Shown here: piece by piece, positions 11,601 through 25,602 of the stretch
How positions within the stretch are numbered: the first letter of the stretch is position 1
Layout of the letters: each line of letters begins with the position of its first letter
Source of the DNA: Buxus sempervirens
Taxonomy: Eukaryota > Streptophyta > Magnoliopsida > Buxales > Buxaceae
Assembly: GCA_947561395.2 (NCBI GenBank)
Contig: OX387184.1
Span: 24,852,766-24,916,765, forward strand
Direction of reading: 5' to 3'
Length of the DNA: 64,000 bases
Notes under the pieces: model-generated
Told to the model about the DNA's origin: nothing
The model's database searches: none
What the model saw: only the letters and a program-made list of their open reading frames with translations
Made by a program: the position numbers and the translations under genes

Positions 11601-14600
11601 ACAAAATTATTTAAATCAGATTAGTGTGGTATGAGCATAATCACCAAAATTCAAGGGATATATTCCTTAAATTTGATTAATGTGGTCTGAAAGTAATCAC
11701 CAAAATTTAAGGGGATAATGACAAGACATTTCTACCCTAACATTTAGTCCTGTCTTATGCTGTTTTTCCTCAAGAGAACAGCCTATCACTCAATTGTACT
11801 TTCCATTTCCAAAACATCATACTTTTCAATACACATTAATATGATGCCACGGCCTTCCATTTTAAGCTGAATTCATAAGCAAAAAGGATATAGCGAGAAT
11901 TATACCCGAGACAGCTTCTTCTGCAACTTTTGCATGCTGCTTAACCAAATCTTCTTTGGCTTTGATGTTCAACAGAGCAGCTGATAGTTTCTCTGTCAAA
12001 CTCCTCATGCTATCATTTATCTCTTCACCAGAGGCTGGGGATTTCTTCACACTGTCATTAACTTCAGAGCCGGCTATGGATTTTGATGTGACTTCTGGTG
12101 ACTGAGTGCTATCATTTGGAGACGCCCTTGCCATATCCTGCTTCATTAATGACAAATTTGAAATTGTCAGATTTCCTTAAACCACATCATCATGCAAAAA
12201 AGATAAATCAGTCTTGTACACATTTCTAACAACAAAAATATAGAAATCAAAAAGTTATTAAATTCATTGTAATGCTAAAATAGTAAGAAAAGATTAAGTA
12301 AGGCATAGAAAGCAATGTGTTGTGAATGCAGGTCAACTGATTTTCTGCAATGCAAACATGGATCAGATAAAACAAGAAGAAAAATTTTTAACAGCCTCAT
12401 TGCTTCTTTAAAACCATATGATAGCCTTGAGATTTAATCTGGTAGCTGTTAAAAAAATACATTGATGCCATTGAAGGCATGAAAATGGGAAAAATGAGGA
12501 CAGATAATGGTGGAACCAATGAGTTTCCAGTGATAAGAGGCCTACACAAGCACTGCAATAATGAGCTAGCATCTTTGCGCAATTAACTAAGCATGAATTG
12601 AAGCTTATATCCAAGAAAAATGTTTCCGGATGCATGTCATTTGCAAATAATGAATGATTAAACACCCTAGAGACAGTCCATAAGAAACTAAGAAGAACAG
12701 AATTAGAAATGATCCATAGAAAACTAGCATTATAGAAAGATACCACTGAATATAAGGGGAAGTATAAAGGAGAGAACTATGGAAGCAATTTCCAGTAAAA
12801 TACAGAATGAGATTAAAGTAGATGGTAAAGACATCTTCTGGTGTGACTGTTTTCAGTATGCTGACTCAATTAGTCATAAGAAAAGAACAACAAAAGGATT
12901 GCGGATTTTGTTTTAGAGCATATTGCTACAGAATGTTCAGTTGTCTGCACAATCTGAACAAACCAAAACAAAATTATATATGGCAATATAATACCAGCTC
13001 TACATTATGAAAAGAAGTGAGATATTCAAATGCAGCTAAATGAGGATGAGATGGTTACATGGCGAAAAAGAATAAGACGATGCAATAAATATTTGGTTCA
13101 TCCACTTCATGGTTCAAATTTAGATGAATATACAACAGCTAATGGAAAATTACTCTTCTATATGATATTATTAGAAAGTTTGGCTTTTTGGAAAGATGGA
13201 GCTGAGTGTTGAAGGAAGGGTGAAACTGTACCGCAGAACCCAATCCTGAGGAATGGGTACCAAATTAGCATTAAATTTGTGTTAAAATGAAAGCATATAC
13301 AATTAATAGAAAATAATTACGAGACAAATTAGCATTAAATTTGTCTTGAACTGAACTGACCCAAACCAAAACGAACAAATTCATAACTTGGGTTGCTTTG
13401 TGTTTAAGGTTTCTCATTTAAGATTGTTTGGTTTTTAATTTGCTTTAGTTATGGGTTGACTGTCAAATAATATTGGTTTCGTCTTGGGTTGATGTCAGCT
13501 GGACCAAACCAAACCAAGTTTCACCCCTGTGTGCCAAAAATGACACACCTTTGTGAAGTTTGAGAAGACTTGTGGGTGAGGTGTAACAAAAAATTGGGAG
13601 AATTTGGAGGTTTTGTTTTGACTGTTGCAGGCCTCATAACCATAGTTCAAAGTTTCAGCCAAAGTTGATACATGCCAACAAATATATATCAGTTTTGGCA
13701 AATATTGATACAAAATCTAAATGTTAAGCAATTTCGATGGTATAACTATGCAAAATAATGACTACTTGTACATGTAAAGATGATGCAACTTGAAAGTTCC
13801 AAAAGGCCCAGAAGAATACTAAAATTACCTTGAAGAAGTAGGATGGAAATGATTTACTTAAACTAAAAAAGACATGGCTTTTGGTATATAGATGCAGAAT
13901 AGGATTTCTGTTTCAAACTCAACCGCTTGGCATAAGACATTTTGATGTTTTTGACATTCTCGTTGTTCTATGGGTTTTGTATAAAATTTACATACCAAAC
14001 ACCTCCAAAACCAAAAATTCAGCCAATAACGAAAAAAGTAAAAACAAACAAACAAGGAGTTGGGGACTTCCTTTTCTCTGGCAAATGTTAGGTCCACACC
14101 TTAAAAACATTTTGCCATGGATTTTTACATCCAAACCCTACAATTTAGAGCTTGAAAGTTTAGGGAGGCATTATAATCCTCTCAGAAGACAAATGTCAAA
14201 GTGATTCATGTTTATTAAGTAACTATGATGATAGAATCACCTAAATTCCTTCTATTTTGTAGATCTTGAAAGTATTTCTCGCCTAAAAGAGATATCATAT
14301 TAGAAAATCATTCCAGAATCCAAAATTTAGAAACTTTAAGGAAGGATAATGCATGAATCCCAAGGGAATGTCCTTTTACACAGAAAATGTATAAAAGATA
14401 TAATCATGGAACATCCAAAGCACTCTCTAGTCGATATTTGAACATCTTAGAGAGTAAAAAAATAGTGCATCAAGCCTCCACATGACAAAAAATTCTATGC
14501 CAACAACATTGTTTTATTAGTAAAATCTTACATTTTATTTTTCACTAGAAGTCAGTCTCCATAAGTAGAAATAAATTACTTTATTCATTTTTACTTATTT

Positions 14601-16908
14601 TAGAAACAAATGCTGATTGAGATAAGCTAACAAAGAGATACAATGGTAACTTTCTTTTACAAAATTTAGAGGAGAGAATCTACAAATTAATTACATTGGG
14701 ATGAGGGCATATTCTAAATTGGAACCCAAAAATCTTTAGAAGTAGCAAGCTAAACCTCATATGAATCTAAAAACACCTCTACTTTGGACCTTTTAGGATG
14801 CCCATTTGCATTTTGCTACCATCTCCAAGGGGATATTGATCTGTCGAGCTTTCGGAGGATCTATCCTAAAAAGGAGAATATTATCATTTCTTTTTTCATT
14901 GAGAAGACAGAACTTGTTCAGTAATATGTTGTTCACATGAAGGCAACAAATCATCTTGTTTATATTGTAGGGACAACAATATAAATCATTGTATTAAAAC
15001 CTGCGGGTTGGATAAACCAGTTGGGATCATTGACCTGGACCTGGATCCCATATTGAACTGGGTTACCCAGGTATTAATGAATAATCAATTCAAATAATTG
15101 GTTTAAACTGACTGACCTAGTACTACTTGGCAACCACTCAAATGTGACTTTTCTTCTCTCTTTTGAAAGAAAAGGAATTCCATGCGTTTTAGCTAAGTTA
15201 CTATGATTGGCCTGAAGGTCAAAACAGACTTACTGAGAGCAAAAGACATTTTCTCCCCCTCTCCCTCCCTCCATTTTTTGAGAGCAAAAAGAATTTTCTG
15301 GAACTTTAGCCAATTTAGCATGGTTGACCCAAAGATAAAAAATGACGGTCTTATCTGAGTTGGTGTCCATCCAGGTTTAAAAACATTGATATTGACTTAT
15401 CGAACTCAAATACTACAACAATAATAATAGTCCTTACTCCCACCATCACACCAATAATTCTAGATGTCAAATATTTTATCCTCTTCCATATATATATAAA
15501 CAGATGTCTGTTTGTACACCAGGGAAAAAAAAATTTGGCAAGGAAAATGACAATCGAAGTAAGATGTTGCTCTCTAACAACTTTTTCCTTGTTGGAATGG
15601 CTATGCCTTCAGAAAAAGCATAAGATACTGATATTAAGAAGGAAATAACAGATACAAATAAGATCAGTGTTTTGAAGCTTAGGGAAAGGAAAGAAAAACA
15701 TATATAGTTAAAACTATGCAATGATCCTAATAATGAAAATCGTCTTGGTGGATTGACGGACACTTTTTTAAGAGAGAATCTTCAAATCCTTAACAAACTA
15801 ACTTCAGCATCCTTGTCACATGAATGAATCAAAACATACAAATGAAAAGGTTAGCCCCAGTTGTCAAGCAGCACAAATTATTCCCAATAAGTATTCCATC
15901 TTACCCATTCCCTTTATTCCCACCATCTTTCCTCTCTTAAGCTAAGAAAGATCAAATTCATATTCATGGGAAAATATTTGCTCAGAAACTGTTATGCATT
16001 TCAAACCTGGTATTATGACTGAATTTAATCCTAGGATTCTTTTTTTTTTTTTTGTAAAATATGTTATTTTTCCATTTATATAGGATTTCAATATCATAAA
16101 TAAAGAAAACAAAACAGAGACCAAAACTAACTCCTGACACGTATACAGAGTGGTATTTTCCAAGCTATAAATTAACAGTCACAGGATCTTCAAGGGCCTT
16201 CCTAAAAAGTGCTTTCCAAATATTTGATAATTACCAATTTTTAATCAGTTAAGTTAAAAAACAAAAAACACCTCCCGTATGAAATCAGTAAATTATTAAT
16301 CTGTTATACCCACTGCAAAATGTACAGCCCCACACAAGAAGATAAAATAAATGCATTTTGCAAATAGATGCATGAATATTTAAAAAGAAATATTAATTGG
16401 CTTACATACTAATCTGAGCACAGCATTCAGTTTAGTTCTCTCTCATGTTTGCCAGGTAAAATTTGGTTATGTGAAGAGGAAACTCAAAAGCAATGAGGTG
16501 ACAACAAATTAACGAATGTGGCAATGCCTTACCAAAAAGAAAATGAGAAGGAAAGCATATTTTAATATTTAAGATTAAGACAATCTCCAGTGATGGATAA
16601 ATAAGATATGAATTCAAACAATCAATCAAAACAAAATGCCTTATCCCAACTATTTGGGGATAAATCAGACACATTCTGATGCCCAAATAGGTTGTTGTAA
16701 CACACAAACATTCAGATTTCAGACAAGAGCCTTGTAATCTAAAAGCAAGAAGGGAAACAAGTAAAATTCTACGGAAAAAATAAAATCACCAACTTACTTG
16801 ATCATCAGAATATCTTTCAGAATGAGAAGATATTGATCCCGAACTTTCAGTTTCCCCCGGACTCTTCTCTGAAGACTTCCTTCTCCATAGCCAACTCCGT
16901 CTGTCCAT
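8620..16908 (-). CDS. FPP: filament-like plant protein (FPP), coiled coil
   Basis: The four coding exons are 16908-16798, 12137-11906, 10941-9434 and 9003-8620. All borders are GT-AG and the phases agree, giving 744 residues. The N terminus carries the family hallmark (MDRRSWLWRRKSSEKSPGE, then a Ser-rich segment and HSERYSDDQ). Residues of roughly 75-240, 390-560 and 570-620 are heptad-rich coiled coil, and a Ser tract precedes the basic C-terminal tail KLFSRGKSGIRIEINEK. FPPs are plant-specific long coiled-coil proteins. One was found as a partner of the nuclear-envelope protein MAF1, and others link to the cytoskeleton and exocytosis, so a scaffold role is likely. Residues of about 420-490 are a run of 14-residue (42-bp) internal repeats of the LEEKLEKMEAEKA type. 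Intron 1 is 4.7 kb and holds degraded repeats. The gene looks intact. Confidence 0.93.
9810..10027 (-). repeat. 42-bp coding minisatellite in FPP
   Basis: About five successive two-heptad units follow one another in frame: ELEEKLEKTEAEKI, ELEERLEKMEGVKD, ELQEKLEDMETVKT, KLEEKLEKMEAEKA and GLEKKLEKMEAVKK. Exact 14-residue spacing keeps the coiled-coil register. This looks like local expansion of one unit inside exon 3. Confidence 0.8.
14996..15383. repeat. possible degraded MITE in FPP intron 1
   Basis: The left end reads TTAAAACCTGCGGGTTGG and the right end reads CCAGGTTTAAAAAC, which suggests inverted ends around a GGG/ACC-rich body. No clear target duplication is visible. The rest of intron 1 (12138-16797) is AT-rich with nothing recognisable. 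Confidence 0.3.
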
Positions 16909-18130
16909 CTCGACGTATTGAAATAATCAAACACCCAGAAACACCTCACAAAGATTTCATCTGCACACACATTACCATTGTCATTCGAGGTATCATTGAC
17001 AAACCCCAGAGACCAAATCTGCCCAATCGGAACCTCTATCCTCAAAGCCACGGACAGTTGGGCACAAAAAGAAGAAACGGATAGAACTCATATCCTAGAA
17101 CTGCTTTTTTCAGGAGCTGAAACCCCAATTTCAGACCAATATTAGCTGCTTAAAACACTGAGCAATGTAAGCTTAACACCAGAACGAAAAAAAAATGTCC
17201 CATCTTCCCAAACAATTTCCACTGTTTAATAAAAAGGGAACTTTACTCAATCCTTCTCTAGGCGTTGCTTCAAATCCAACCCAGTAACCATCCAAGCCCC
17301 ACCAGCCTTTCCAAAACCTAGAAAGACTCTAAAATGTACTAATAAACAAGGAAAAAGGCAAATAAAAGATAAAAAAAAATGTAGACATTAAAGGGTTGCT
17401 TGTTCCATTCAAAAACCCCACCACCAGAAGCGGTTGCCGAAACTCCTTTTAAGCAGTAAAACCATCAACATTCAGCAACCCGTTGCTTGAAATGCAAAAC
17501 GAGACACAACCCAATGACCCATCTAACAAAGAACCTACCAAATCTCTGAAATCCCACATAAAATGACTAAGATCAGAATCAGAATAAAACAGCAGCAACA
17601 AACCAAACATACGACAAAAAGCTAAGAAATCGTGAATTCCCACTCCGAAAGATCGGCAAAATGAGCCACCAATCAAAACTAAGAGGCACAAAACGACCCT
17701 TTTTCTGCAAAAATTCAAGAACAAGCGAAGAAAGAATTAAAAAAAGAAATACAGAAAAGCCACATCAGCATTAAAGGAACCAGACCTTAATCAAATCCCT
17801 TTGACTGGAAAACTAACCAACCCTGAGATCAGAAGGTACCCAGTAACTTAATGGGAACAAAAGACGATCCCACACATAAACAAAGATAAACAATTCTGCA
17901 AGAATCTGGGAATGTCAGTAGAAATGCAGACGCCGAGAAACAGATAAAACCCATTTTTTTCATAGAAAATGGAGACATACATTTTTTTTCTTACCTTGTT
18001 TCAAATAGAAAGAGGGAAAGCATGTGAAGACGAAATCATGAACTGACGAAGGTTTTAATGGCTGCTTTTCAGCTTTTCTTTACTCTCTTCTATTTTCAAA
18101 TGGAGATGCCCTTATTCCCGCCCACGGATC
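16909..18130 (-). other. FPP 5' UTR, UTR intron and promoter-proximal region
   Basis: On the minus strand a good donor (ACAAG|GTAAGA) ends at 17995, so a non-coding first exon probably runs from about 18,110 to 17,995. A leader intron would then separate it from the start codon at 16908. The acceptor is likely between 16,950 and 17,100, where several TTTGAG/GGGCAG candidates lie, but I cannot fix it. No other gene is visible. Confidence 0.5.
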
Positions 18131-18219
18131 GGGGATTACTATCTCCCCATTAATTAATTAAATTCTAATTTCTATATTCAAACATCTTGCAGAGATAAGC
18201 GCTCACAGTCGCCAACAAT

Positions 18220-18239
18220 CTCTCTCTCTCTCTCTCTCC
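18220..18239. repeat. (CT)n microsatellite in the FPP promoter
   Basis: This is a 20-bp CT run about 120 bp upstream of the inferred FPP first exon. CT/GA tracts are common in plant core promoters. Confidence 0.7.
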
Positions 18240-20662
18240 TGCTTTTTTCAGCTTTTTCAGCTTTTCACTGTTGTTTGTTTTGTTCCTCAGAGTTAATGCA
18301 CTGATAGAGTTCACACAGAGAATCGTTTGTTTAGGAAACTACCCTCCATTCCAGCATAAATTACTAAAGTGCACTCAGACATTTTTTTTTAATGTTGAGT
18401 TAATTACTTATCATAAATACGAGAAATACTCCACAATGTTTGGAATATTGCTTTCATACCCTGTATTTTCGTACAAGTACAAGACAAGTACTTTAAAAAT
18501 TGTACTTTTCCTTTTTGTATTACCGACTTGGCATTTATGCAATCACCATTACTCAATGCGGAGCCCTTTGGTATGGCTTCGGGGTTGCGGATACTAGATC
18601 ATAATTTCGATTTTGAAAATCAAAATTGTTTTATCCAAAATCTTACTTGGATGCTTTGGATTTTGGCACCTTGTTTAAGTGGGACTGATTACCATTAATA
18701 GCTTCTTAGTACTTGTATTCAAATGAAACTCACCACCGTTAATAGCTCCGGAGTTTGTGTTCAAGTGGAATCCACTACCATTAATAACTTCTTAGTACTT
18801 ATATTCAAGTGGGCCCATTACTTTTAGATCCCCATGAACATGAATTGGAGATAATAATTTCTAAAATGTTGGTTTTATAAGGTTCAAAGTCTAGAAATTT
18901 TTTTGTGCAGTCAAACCTTCAAATGGTTTTTTAACACGTAGCAATCTATAATATTATAAAGAAAACCCATGAGATTCTCTACTGAAATTTGATATCCAAA
19001 TTGTCGTTCAATTTTAATTCTATTCACTTTTATCTTACACTTAATTAGTCATGCATATATAACCAGCTTCTATCATCCAAAATGCCCTTGACTTTTAATT
19101 CTATTTATTTTTATCTCCTTACACATATAATTGCCTACTATTGTCTAATATGTTCTTCATTTTTACATTTTTTCTTTTTTTTTATCTCCCAATTAATTGC
19201 ATACACTTATCAAATTTTTTTCTACACACATAACATGTGTGTAAGATCTTAGAATCTCACATTGCTTGAGAAGTAAAATGTGAAGGTCATATGTAGGCCT
19301 ATGACTCCCTCAAGCAACGAGGCTTGTCATATGTATAGTTGAAGCAGCTCCATGTTTTGACAAGAAAATATGTGTATACATATTTCTACAAAGCTAATGT
19401 ATACACGTACCATCATCGGAATAATCCATGAAACATTGATTCGTTCCAAATGACATGCACTCGTTAGAGATTTTAATGTCTTTGATAATGACTAGGGGAC
19501 TGCACACGCTACTTGCATAAGAATGTATTTAGGATGCTTTTTGAATTTGAATTTAAAGATAAATCTTATATTAAGCAACTAATTTTAGATAAGGAATAAA
19601 ACTTGGTAGTTGAGGACACATCACTATCAGGAATAGTGTGTAAATAGGGAGCTAATGTCATTAAATTTTTCGTGCTGTCATGCCAAAAAGTTTTTAAAAA
19701 TTTTTAAGAATTGAAAAAAACAAAAAATGGTAAAAAAATTATAAAAGCGTTTCAAAAAATAAAAAAAAAACTAGTATTAGAGCAACAATTATGAGATATT
19801 TATTTTTATATATATATATATATATGCACACACATATAGTTTAATAGTTTTATATATACATATAATTTAATAGTTATAAAAATATAATTGTTATCTACAT
19901 ACAGATATTATTAATAATATTTTATATATATATAGTAAATAGAATAGATTATAATATTAATATGTAATAAATACCTAAAGGCTAATATGGTAATATCTCA
20001 TAGATATATCATACATGACTCCTATTGACAGAAGGATTTTGTCAGAATTAAAGCTCCCTTCTAGATGAGGCTGATGAGGAGAGGAGACAAGTGACCAAAC
20101 ATCAAGTACGCGACAACCTCCTTTGCCACTCTCTCTCCCTCTCCTATCCTCTCTCGTTATATATTCTTCCATTCTATTTCTTTCCTTTTTTCCTTCTTAT
20201 GAGCGCGAGGGTGATGGTGTGCCCGCTCTACTCCTTTCTCTTTTCCGCTCTCTAAATCCTCTCTCTTGACTTTAAAATTCTTTTTTTTTTTTTTAATTTA
20301 CAAATTTCGCATAGCACTACATAGCATGTCGCATTGTTTAAAAACCAGCGAGTAACTCGGAATACTTGCCCAAGTTACTCGAATAGGTTATGCTGCGAGT
20401 TTACTCGCCCTAAAAACTAGGTAATTTTCACTGGGTATTTCCCTAGAGTAAATCCCAAACTTTAAACAAGTTTCTCCCCGATTAACCAGGTTTTAGATAA
20501 AAATGCATTAAATTATGATATATTTTTCATTTATCTCTTAAAATATTACTTTATTTATATAATAACAAGGCTGATAACTAGGCCTAGTTACTCGTAATTA
20601 CTTGGACAGCTAAGCTTATGGTTACCAGCCCTTTTCAGGTTTTTAAATACTGGCATGTCGTG
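18240..20662. other. gene-free, repeat-rich spacer
   Basis: I support no gene here. It contains the repeat at 18560-18930, a TATA-rich run near 19,805-19,930 and a stretch at about 19,240-19,350 (GATCTTAGAATCTCACATTGC...) that resembles the start of plant TRIM/solo-LTR sequences but has no second end I can find. Poly-T and CT-rich patches lie near 20,130-20,300. Confidence 0.4.
18560..18930. repeat. dispersed non-autonomous DNA repeat, copy 1
   Basis: It begins CCTTTGGTATGGCTTC and holds tracts of GGATTTTGG and GTGGACCCACCA type. A related copy of the same layout lies at 24605-24965: same opening, then TTTTGAAAATCAA, then repeated ACCACTTTTAACT/AATAACTCCT boxes. There is no coding capacity. 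Confidence 0.45.
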
Positions 20663-21092
20663 TAGAACCGGCAAAAGTCGAACTGACCCAACGGGTCAAC
20701 CCGACAAACCCGATTATAAACGGGTTGAGTTGACCCGTTTATTAATTGGGTCGGATGCAGGTTGGGAAAACCCCAACTCGCCTGTAATCGGGTCAATCCG
20801 ATTTAAAAAATTGAAAAAAGTGGCATGAACCAACCCGAACAACCCCCAACCCGACCCGAACCTGACCCAATTACCCCCCCCCCCCCACACACACACACAC
20901 ACCTAATCCTATTTTAATAATACTTTTTGAAAAAATAAAAATAAAAAAAATATAATCGAATTGGCGGGTTGGGTTCGGTTTGGGGTTTTCCCAACCCCCA
21001 TTAATCGGGTTAACCCGAACCCAACATGTTTAACCCAAACCCGATTACAACCCGACCCAAACCTTACCCAACCCGACCCGTTGACAGCTCTA
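20663..21092. mobile_element. hAT-type MITE (ACCCGACCC-rich)
   Basis: This 430-bp element is flanked by a perfect 8-bp target duplication ATGTCGTG (20655-20662 and 21093-21100), the hAT signature. The ends are imperfect inverted repeats: TAGAACCGGCAAA on the left, and TAGAGCTGTCAAC as the reverse complement of the right end. The body is full of GGGTTGGGT/ACCCAACCC pairs and can fold on itself, and it holds a C13 plus (AC)n tract at about 20,873-20,902. There is no transposase. Confidence 0.75.
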
Positions 21093-22717
21093 ATGTCGTG
21101 CTTGCCATGCAAAATTCAATGATTTAGATGACATTTAGGGCATGGCATCGAAGTCAGTTGTATTTTGACATGCACAAGGCAAAATGTCATCAGTGTTGAT
21201 CCGAATAAAGAAGATATATTAATTTTAAAGTCCCAAAGAAATTCAACAGATTACGTTTCAATATCCACTAAAACTAGGCTTGGAATTCCTTGCTTATTAG
21301 GGGAAGCACATGCACTATTGCATGTATTATATGTAGTCAACGTGGGACTCTTTATGTGGTAGTTTTCTATGGGATAATTATACGCCATTAGTTACTTGAT
21401 AAGATATGAGTATGTTGGATAGATAGTTTCCTATTGGATACAGGAGTTTCAAAGATTTTCAAAGGATTATTTGTGACCAACTAAAAAGACCGGCTAGAAT
21501 CTCAGAATATTCACAAAAGTTCATAATATAGTATGAGTAATATTATAAAACTATCTTACATTACCGTATCTAAAAATATTAGATTTAGATGGTGGACACA
21601 CTTATTTGTAAGGTATCTAGAAAGTTTAGGGCCCATATTAGATAGAGCTTGACGTTGGTAATCGGCTGAAGCGTCTGTAGATCTTCGCCATGTGTCCCTA
21701 ATTAATCACTGGGTACAACCAATTCATCATTGTATACAACTCCTCCATCAAGATTACAACATAGTTTATTTACAACACAGTTTATTATAGGATATAATCC
21801 AACTCATCATGGGTACAATCCAACTCATCATCGATAGCACAACCCATATAAATAAATTATACAATTACACATATGATAAATTGATGAATGAGTGGGACAC
21901 GTGACCAAGATGGATGATTCTCCGACAAGAGGCTCCAGCTGATATCAGCGCATACGTAACATTTTCCTTCGAGAAAATCTAAAGTGAAGCTCCAAGACAC
22001 CCGTTACGTCTAATCGGACGATCCAAACACAATCATAATCATATAAATAAACGCTGGACTTCGCTGCTGGATGCCATCGCTGTCTGCCTTGGAATCGGAA
22101 ACACACGAATCCTTATCGCTATTCCATGGAGAGATTTTGCTACGTTTTACATGTACTTGATTTATCCTCTGCATGCTCAGTCTAGTGTCTAGACCAATCA
22201 ATCTACGTCCATATCTAATCATTTGGATGGTTCCCAACGGAATTGGGCCCACCTGACTTCCTCTCTCCCGACAAATTGAGAAGAATCTTCGCTGGTGAGC
22301 CCTCTACCATATCACGCGTAGCCTATAAGAATTTTTTGTTTTGTTTATTTAGGAACTTCCGTGCAAGTCACAACACATCTCTAATTTATCCTCCCATTTT
22401 GGTCTTCTCAAGGCATTTGGTAGGGCTAGCGGTTTCTATCATATGGTCCAACCAAGAGAATTTTTCTCTAACTAATACAGCTGTTGTGACAAATGCAACA
22501 AATTCAAATTGCGTGTTTACTAAAAACTTTATAATTTAGTTTATTTTGTATAATAATTTAATTCACATAAGATCAATAATGAATGTGCATTAGTTTTGTT
22601 GTAACTATCAATAGCTATTCAAAATTTTACATTTCTTACATCTCACAACATAAACCCTTTGGGATTAATATCATTTTATTGTCGAGGCTCGATATCGATA
22701 GTACCTAATAAATGTTT

Positions 22718-22818
22718 ACTAGCTACATCAGCAAGCAACTGTTTTTCTTCTTTATTAAAAAGTAAAAAAAAAAAAAAAATCACTTTTTATTGTGGCTACT
22801 TGCTGATGTGGCAAGTAG
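22718..22818. repeat. fold-back with A-run loop
   Basis: CTACATCAGCAAGCAACT near 22723-22740 is partly inverted as GGCTACTTGCTGATGTGGC at 22794-22812. A poly(A) run sits in the loop. It is probably a small degraded MITE. Confidence 0.4.
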
Positions 22819-24604
22819 TTATTAATTACTCTCGAGCCCCTTTTACAAGCTTGATAGTAGATGATCTCAATCCATTCCTTCGTGCTGCATGAAAAGCTTA
22901 TTCGAATGTAAAAAAGTGACTCAACCTGTTAGTTGTAACAAAAATAGAGAAGTGCGTTTCTTCAAAATAGACTTCCATATTTAGGTTACCTGTCTTACCA
23001 ATCTAGTATGTATGTGTATATTTGAAAAGTTCTATTAGATACTCAAATATATATTAGCCAGTATATCATCTTATGATTGGTGAATAATAATAGCAACAAT
23101 AATAATAATGCATATTATAACTGTGCAGTGTTGTCAAGATATTGAGACTTTGCATAAATAACTAATCACAAGCAACCTGCACATATAAACTAGTGATACA
23201 TAAGCAGTAATTTATACTAACAAGAAATGGACTATTAGAACTATTATGATGCGCGCACTCATTAAAATAAAACTGACGTGCTTTCATATTGATATTTGAG
23301 AGAATTACACTTATCTCCATTGATGCTAATCCAACTTTGGTGGGAACTGGCTTATGATAATGTTGAAGATGATCAAAATATACTTATCTCCATAATGGTT
23401 TTAGCATTCACAAATACCTCTCTTGAGAATTTTGAAATGATACTAACCTCCCTTCTCTGGTTTTGTTGTTTGCTATATGTGCCCCCTTATATACAAATGT
23501 TATTAAAATTTAAATGCCCTTTGAAGAATTTACCCTTTTATAAGTACAAAACATTAGAGACTTTGACAATTTTTTATAATATAAATGATTTTTTTAAGGT
23601 TTAAAGATAGCAATGATCAATTTAAGAATCATGGGTGATTTAATCATTTAAAATTTCAAATTTTAATACTTTTAAATATCATTAATAAGGGATAAAGATG
23701 GTTAAATTGCTGTTCTTGATGATTTTACAGGTATGACAAAGGAGGTTAGTATCAAGTGTCAATCCCAAGGGAGGTAATGTAATTTACTCTTGATTTTAAG
23801 TAAGATACCATTTTAGTAGTAATCGTTTTAGTCCTTCACTAATTGAAATGATAAGGTGATCTTGATGTGATTAGCCTAATGGGACCCACATATCAAATGC
23901 TTAATTATCATGAAATGATACAATGGCTTGAATTATATTTTATCTCTTTTAAATAAATGGTATGAGTCATCTTACCCACATGGTTGTCTCCATCCTCCTC
24001 AATTCCTACCAAAAAAAAATGTCTCCATCCTCAATCACTGAATCGACTTCCAAAAATTAATTAAAAAAATGCTTTTGATTCTTGTTAGAGACTCACAATC
24101 TCCATGATTTTGGGCAATAGGTTCCGAATTGTTGATTCTTGCGAGTTTTGCGGATATTGAGGGGTAGATTTGTCAATTCACAAAACAACAAAAGGGATAT
24201 TTGTTTGGCATTTTGAATAAACCCTCGTCCAATACACAAGGCATTGAATGTCAATGATGATGACGTGTATCGGCCACCAAATCAAGTTCCTGTATTCTTT
24301 ATGGGTCCCACTTGAAGAATAATATGGAAAAATTTATTTACTCACCCTGAAAGTCATCGAAATTTTATATTCTCCCACTTACTTTAAATAAATTTCAACC
24401 ATACTTGAGAAACAAAACTTTCAGCCTATTTTCTCCCAGCTTTGATCAATTGATTTTGATGATTTGATTTAATTAATTTTATTCTATTCACGTTTTTATA
24501 AATATCATAAACTTAGAAGCAAAGCACTATGATATGACTGAACATTTCCAAGTTCAATCTTTGCTCATGAGTCTATTTACTATATATCATAATATTCTTC
24601 TTAA

Positions 24605-24965
24605 ACCCATTTGGTATGGCTTCTAGATTGTGGATTTTGGATTATAATTTGGGTTTTGAAAATCAAGATTTTCAATACTAGTTGTTAGAATCCAAAAACT
24701 TGTTTGAATACTTTGGATTTTATTACATTATCTTCAAGTTGACCCATCACTTTTAACTATCAAAATCTCCTTGTGTTAAATGGACCCACCACTGTTAATA
24801 ACTCCTTGGTACTCGAGTTTAGGTGGACCTACCACTTTTAACTATAAAAATCTATAGAAACCCACAAAAAGTGGATTGTGGTTTTTGGACAGATTTTAAC
24901 ATCTGATTTTTTAAAATTTAACATTTAAAAGCCTTGCCAAACAATTTAGTGGACATTGGTTTCCC
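24605..24965. repeat. dispersed non-autonomous DNA repeat, copy 2
   Basis: The left end CATTTGGTATGGCTTC matches the copy at 18560. The right end AAGCCTTGCCAAAC is close to the inverted form of TTTGGTATGGCTT, so terminal inverted repeats are likely. The body has alternating TTTTGGATT and ACCCACCACTT tracts. It has no open coding region. Confidence 0.5.
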
Positions 24966-25602
24966 TACTAAACGACACCTTAGTTAAGTTTAATATTGGC
25001 CCATTTTTTTTTGTACATTTATTATGGGTACAACAAGGCCAACAAATATCTGGTATATGCATACCCATCACACTTTATTGGTTTTTATTAATCTAAATTA
25101 CACTCATCCATTGAACTTGGATTTGGCAATGTACAAGAATTTTAGCCATACAAGAGCATCAACAATGTTAAGGAATAGGGAAAAAGGAAAGTTCAGTTGA
25201 GCTGAATTGTAAATTGTATAGGTGTATAAATATGACTTTACATCCCACCATCTAGAAAATATGACTTTATAGGTTTAGCCCTAGCTAGTGTATATTTATG
25301 TTATCCACCTAAAGTGAAACTGTAGTCCCACGGGTATACCAAGTGATCCTTTGGCAACTTGTACTCAGTATGTTTTCAATTATTATTTGGATACATGTAC
25401 CTCAAGATTATGATTTGGGAGTGTCGTAGGATTGTGGTAAAGACTTATGATCCAAGGCTCTACTTCAAAACCCACTCTCACCAAATCAAAGAAACTATAA
25501 TTGACAGCTTGTCTTCAATTGAGATTTTACAAGTCCTATGTACACTAGGCTATTGCCTTCCCTAAAGAAGCTCCTGATGATGTTCGTTTGTAACGCGAGT
25601 GT

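Larger units (their letters stand above)
21101..25602. other. gene-free intergenic region
   Basis: Apart from the fold-back at 22718-22818 and the repeat at 24605-24965, I see only AT-rich sequence with short chance reading frames. No splice-consistent exons, RNA genes or protein similarity were recognisable. Confidence 0.4.

Noticed and set aside
19230-19360. Possible TRIM or solo-LTR start (AATCTCACATTGC type)
   Set aside because: No matching second end, PBS or target duplication could be found.
22010-22252. 80-codon minus-strand frame
   Set aside because: No family resemblance, no splice partners, and the sequence around it is ordinary AT-rich spacer.
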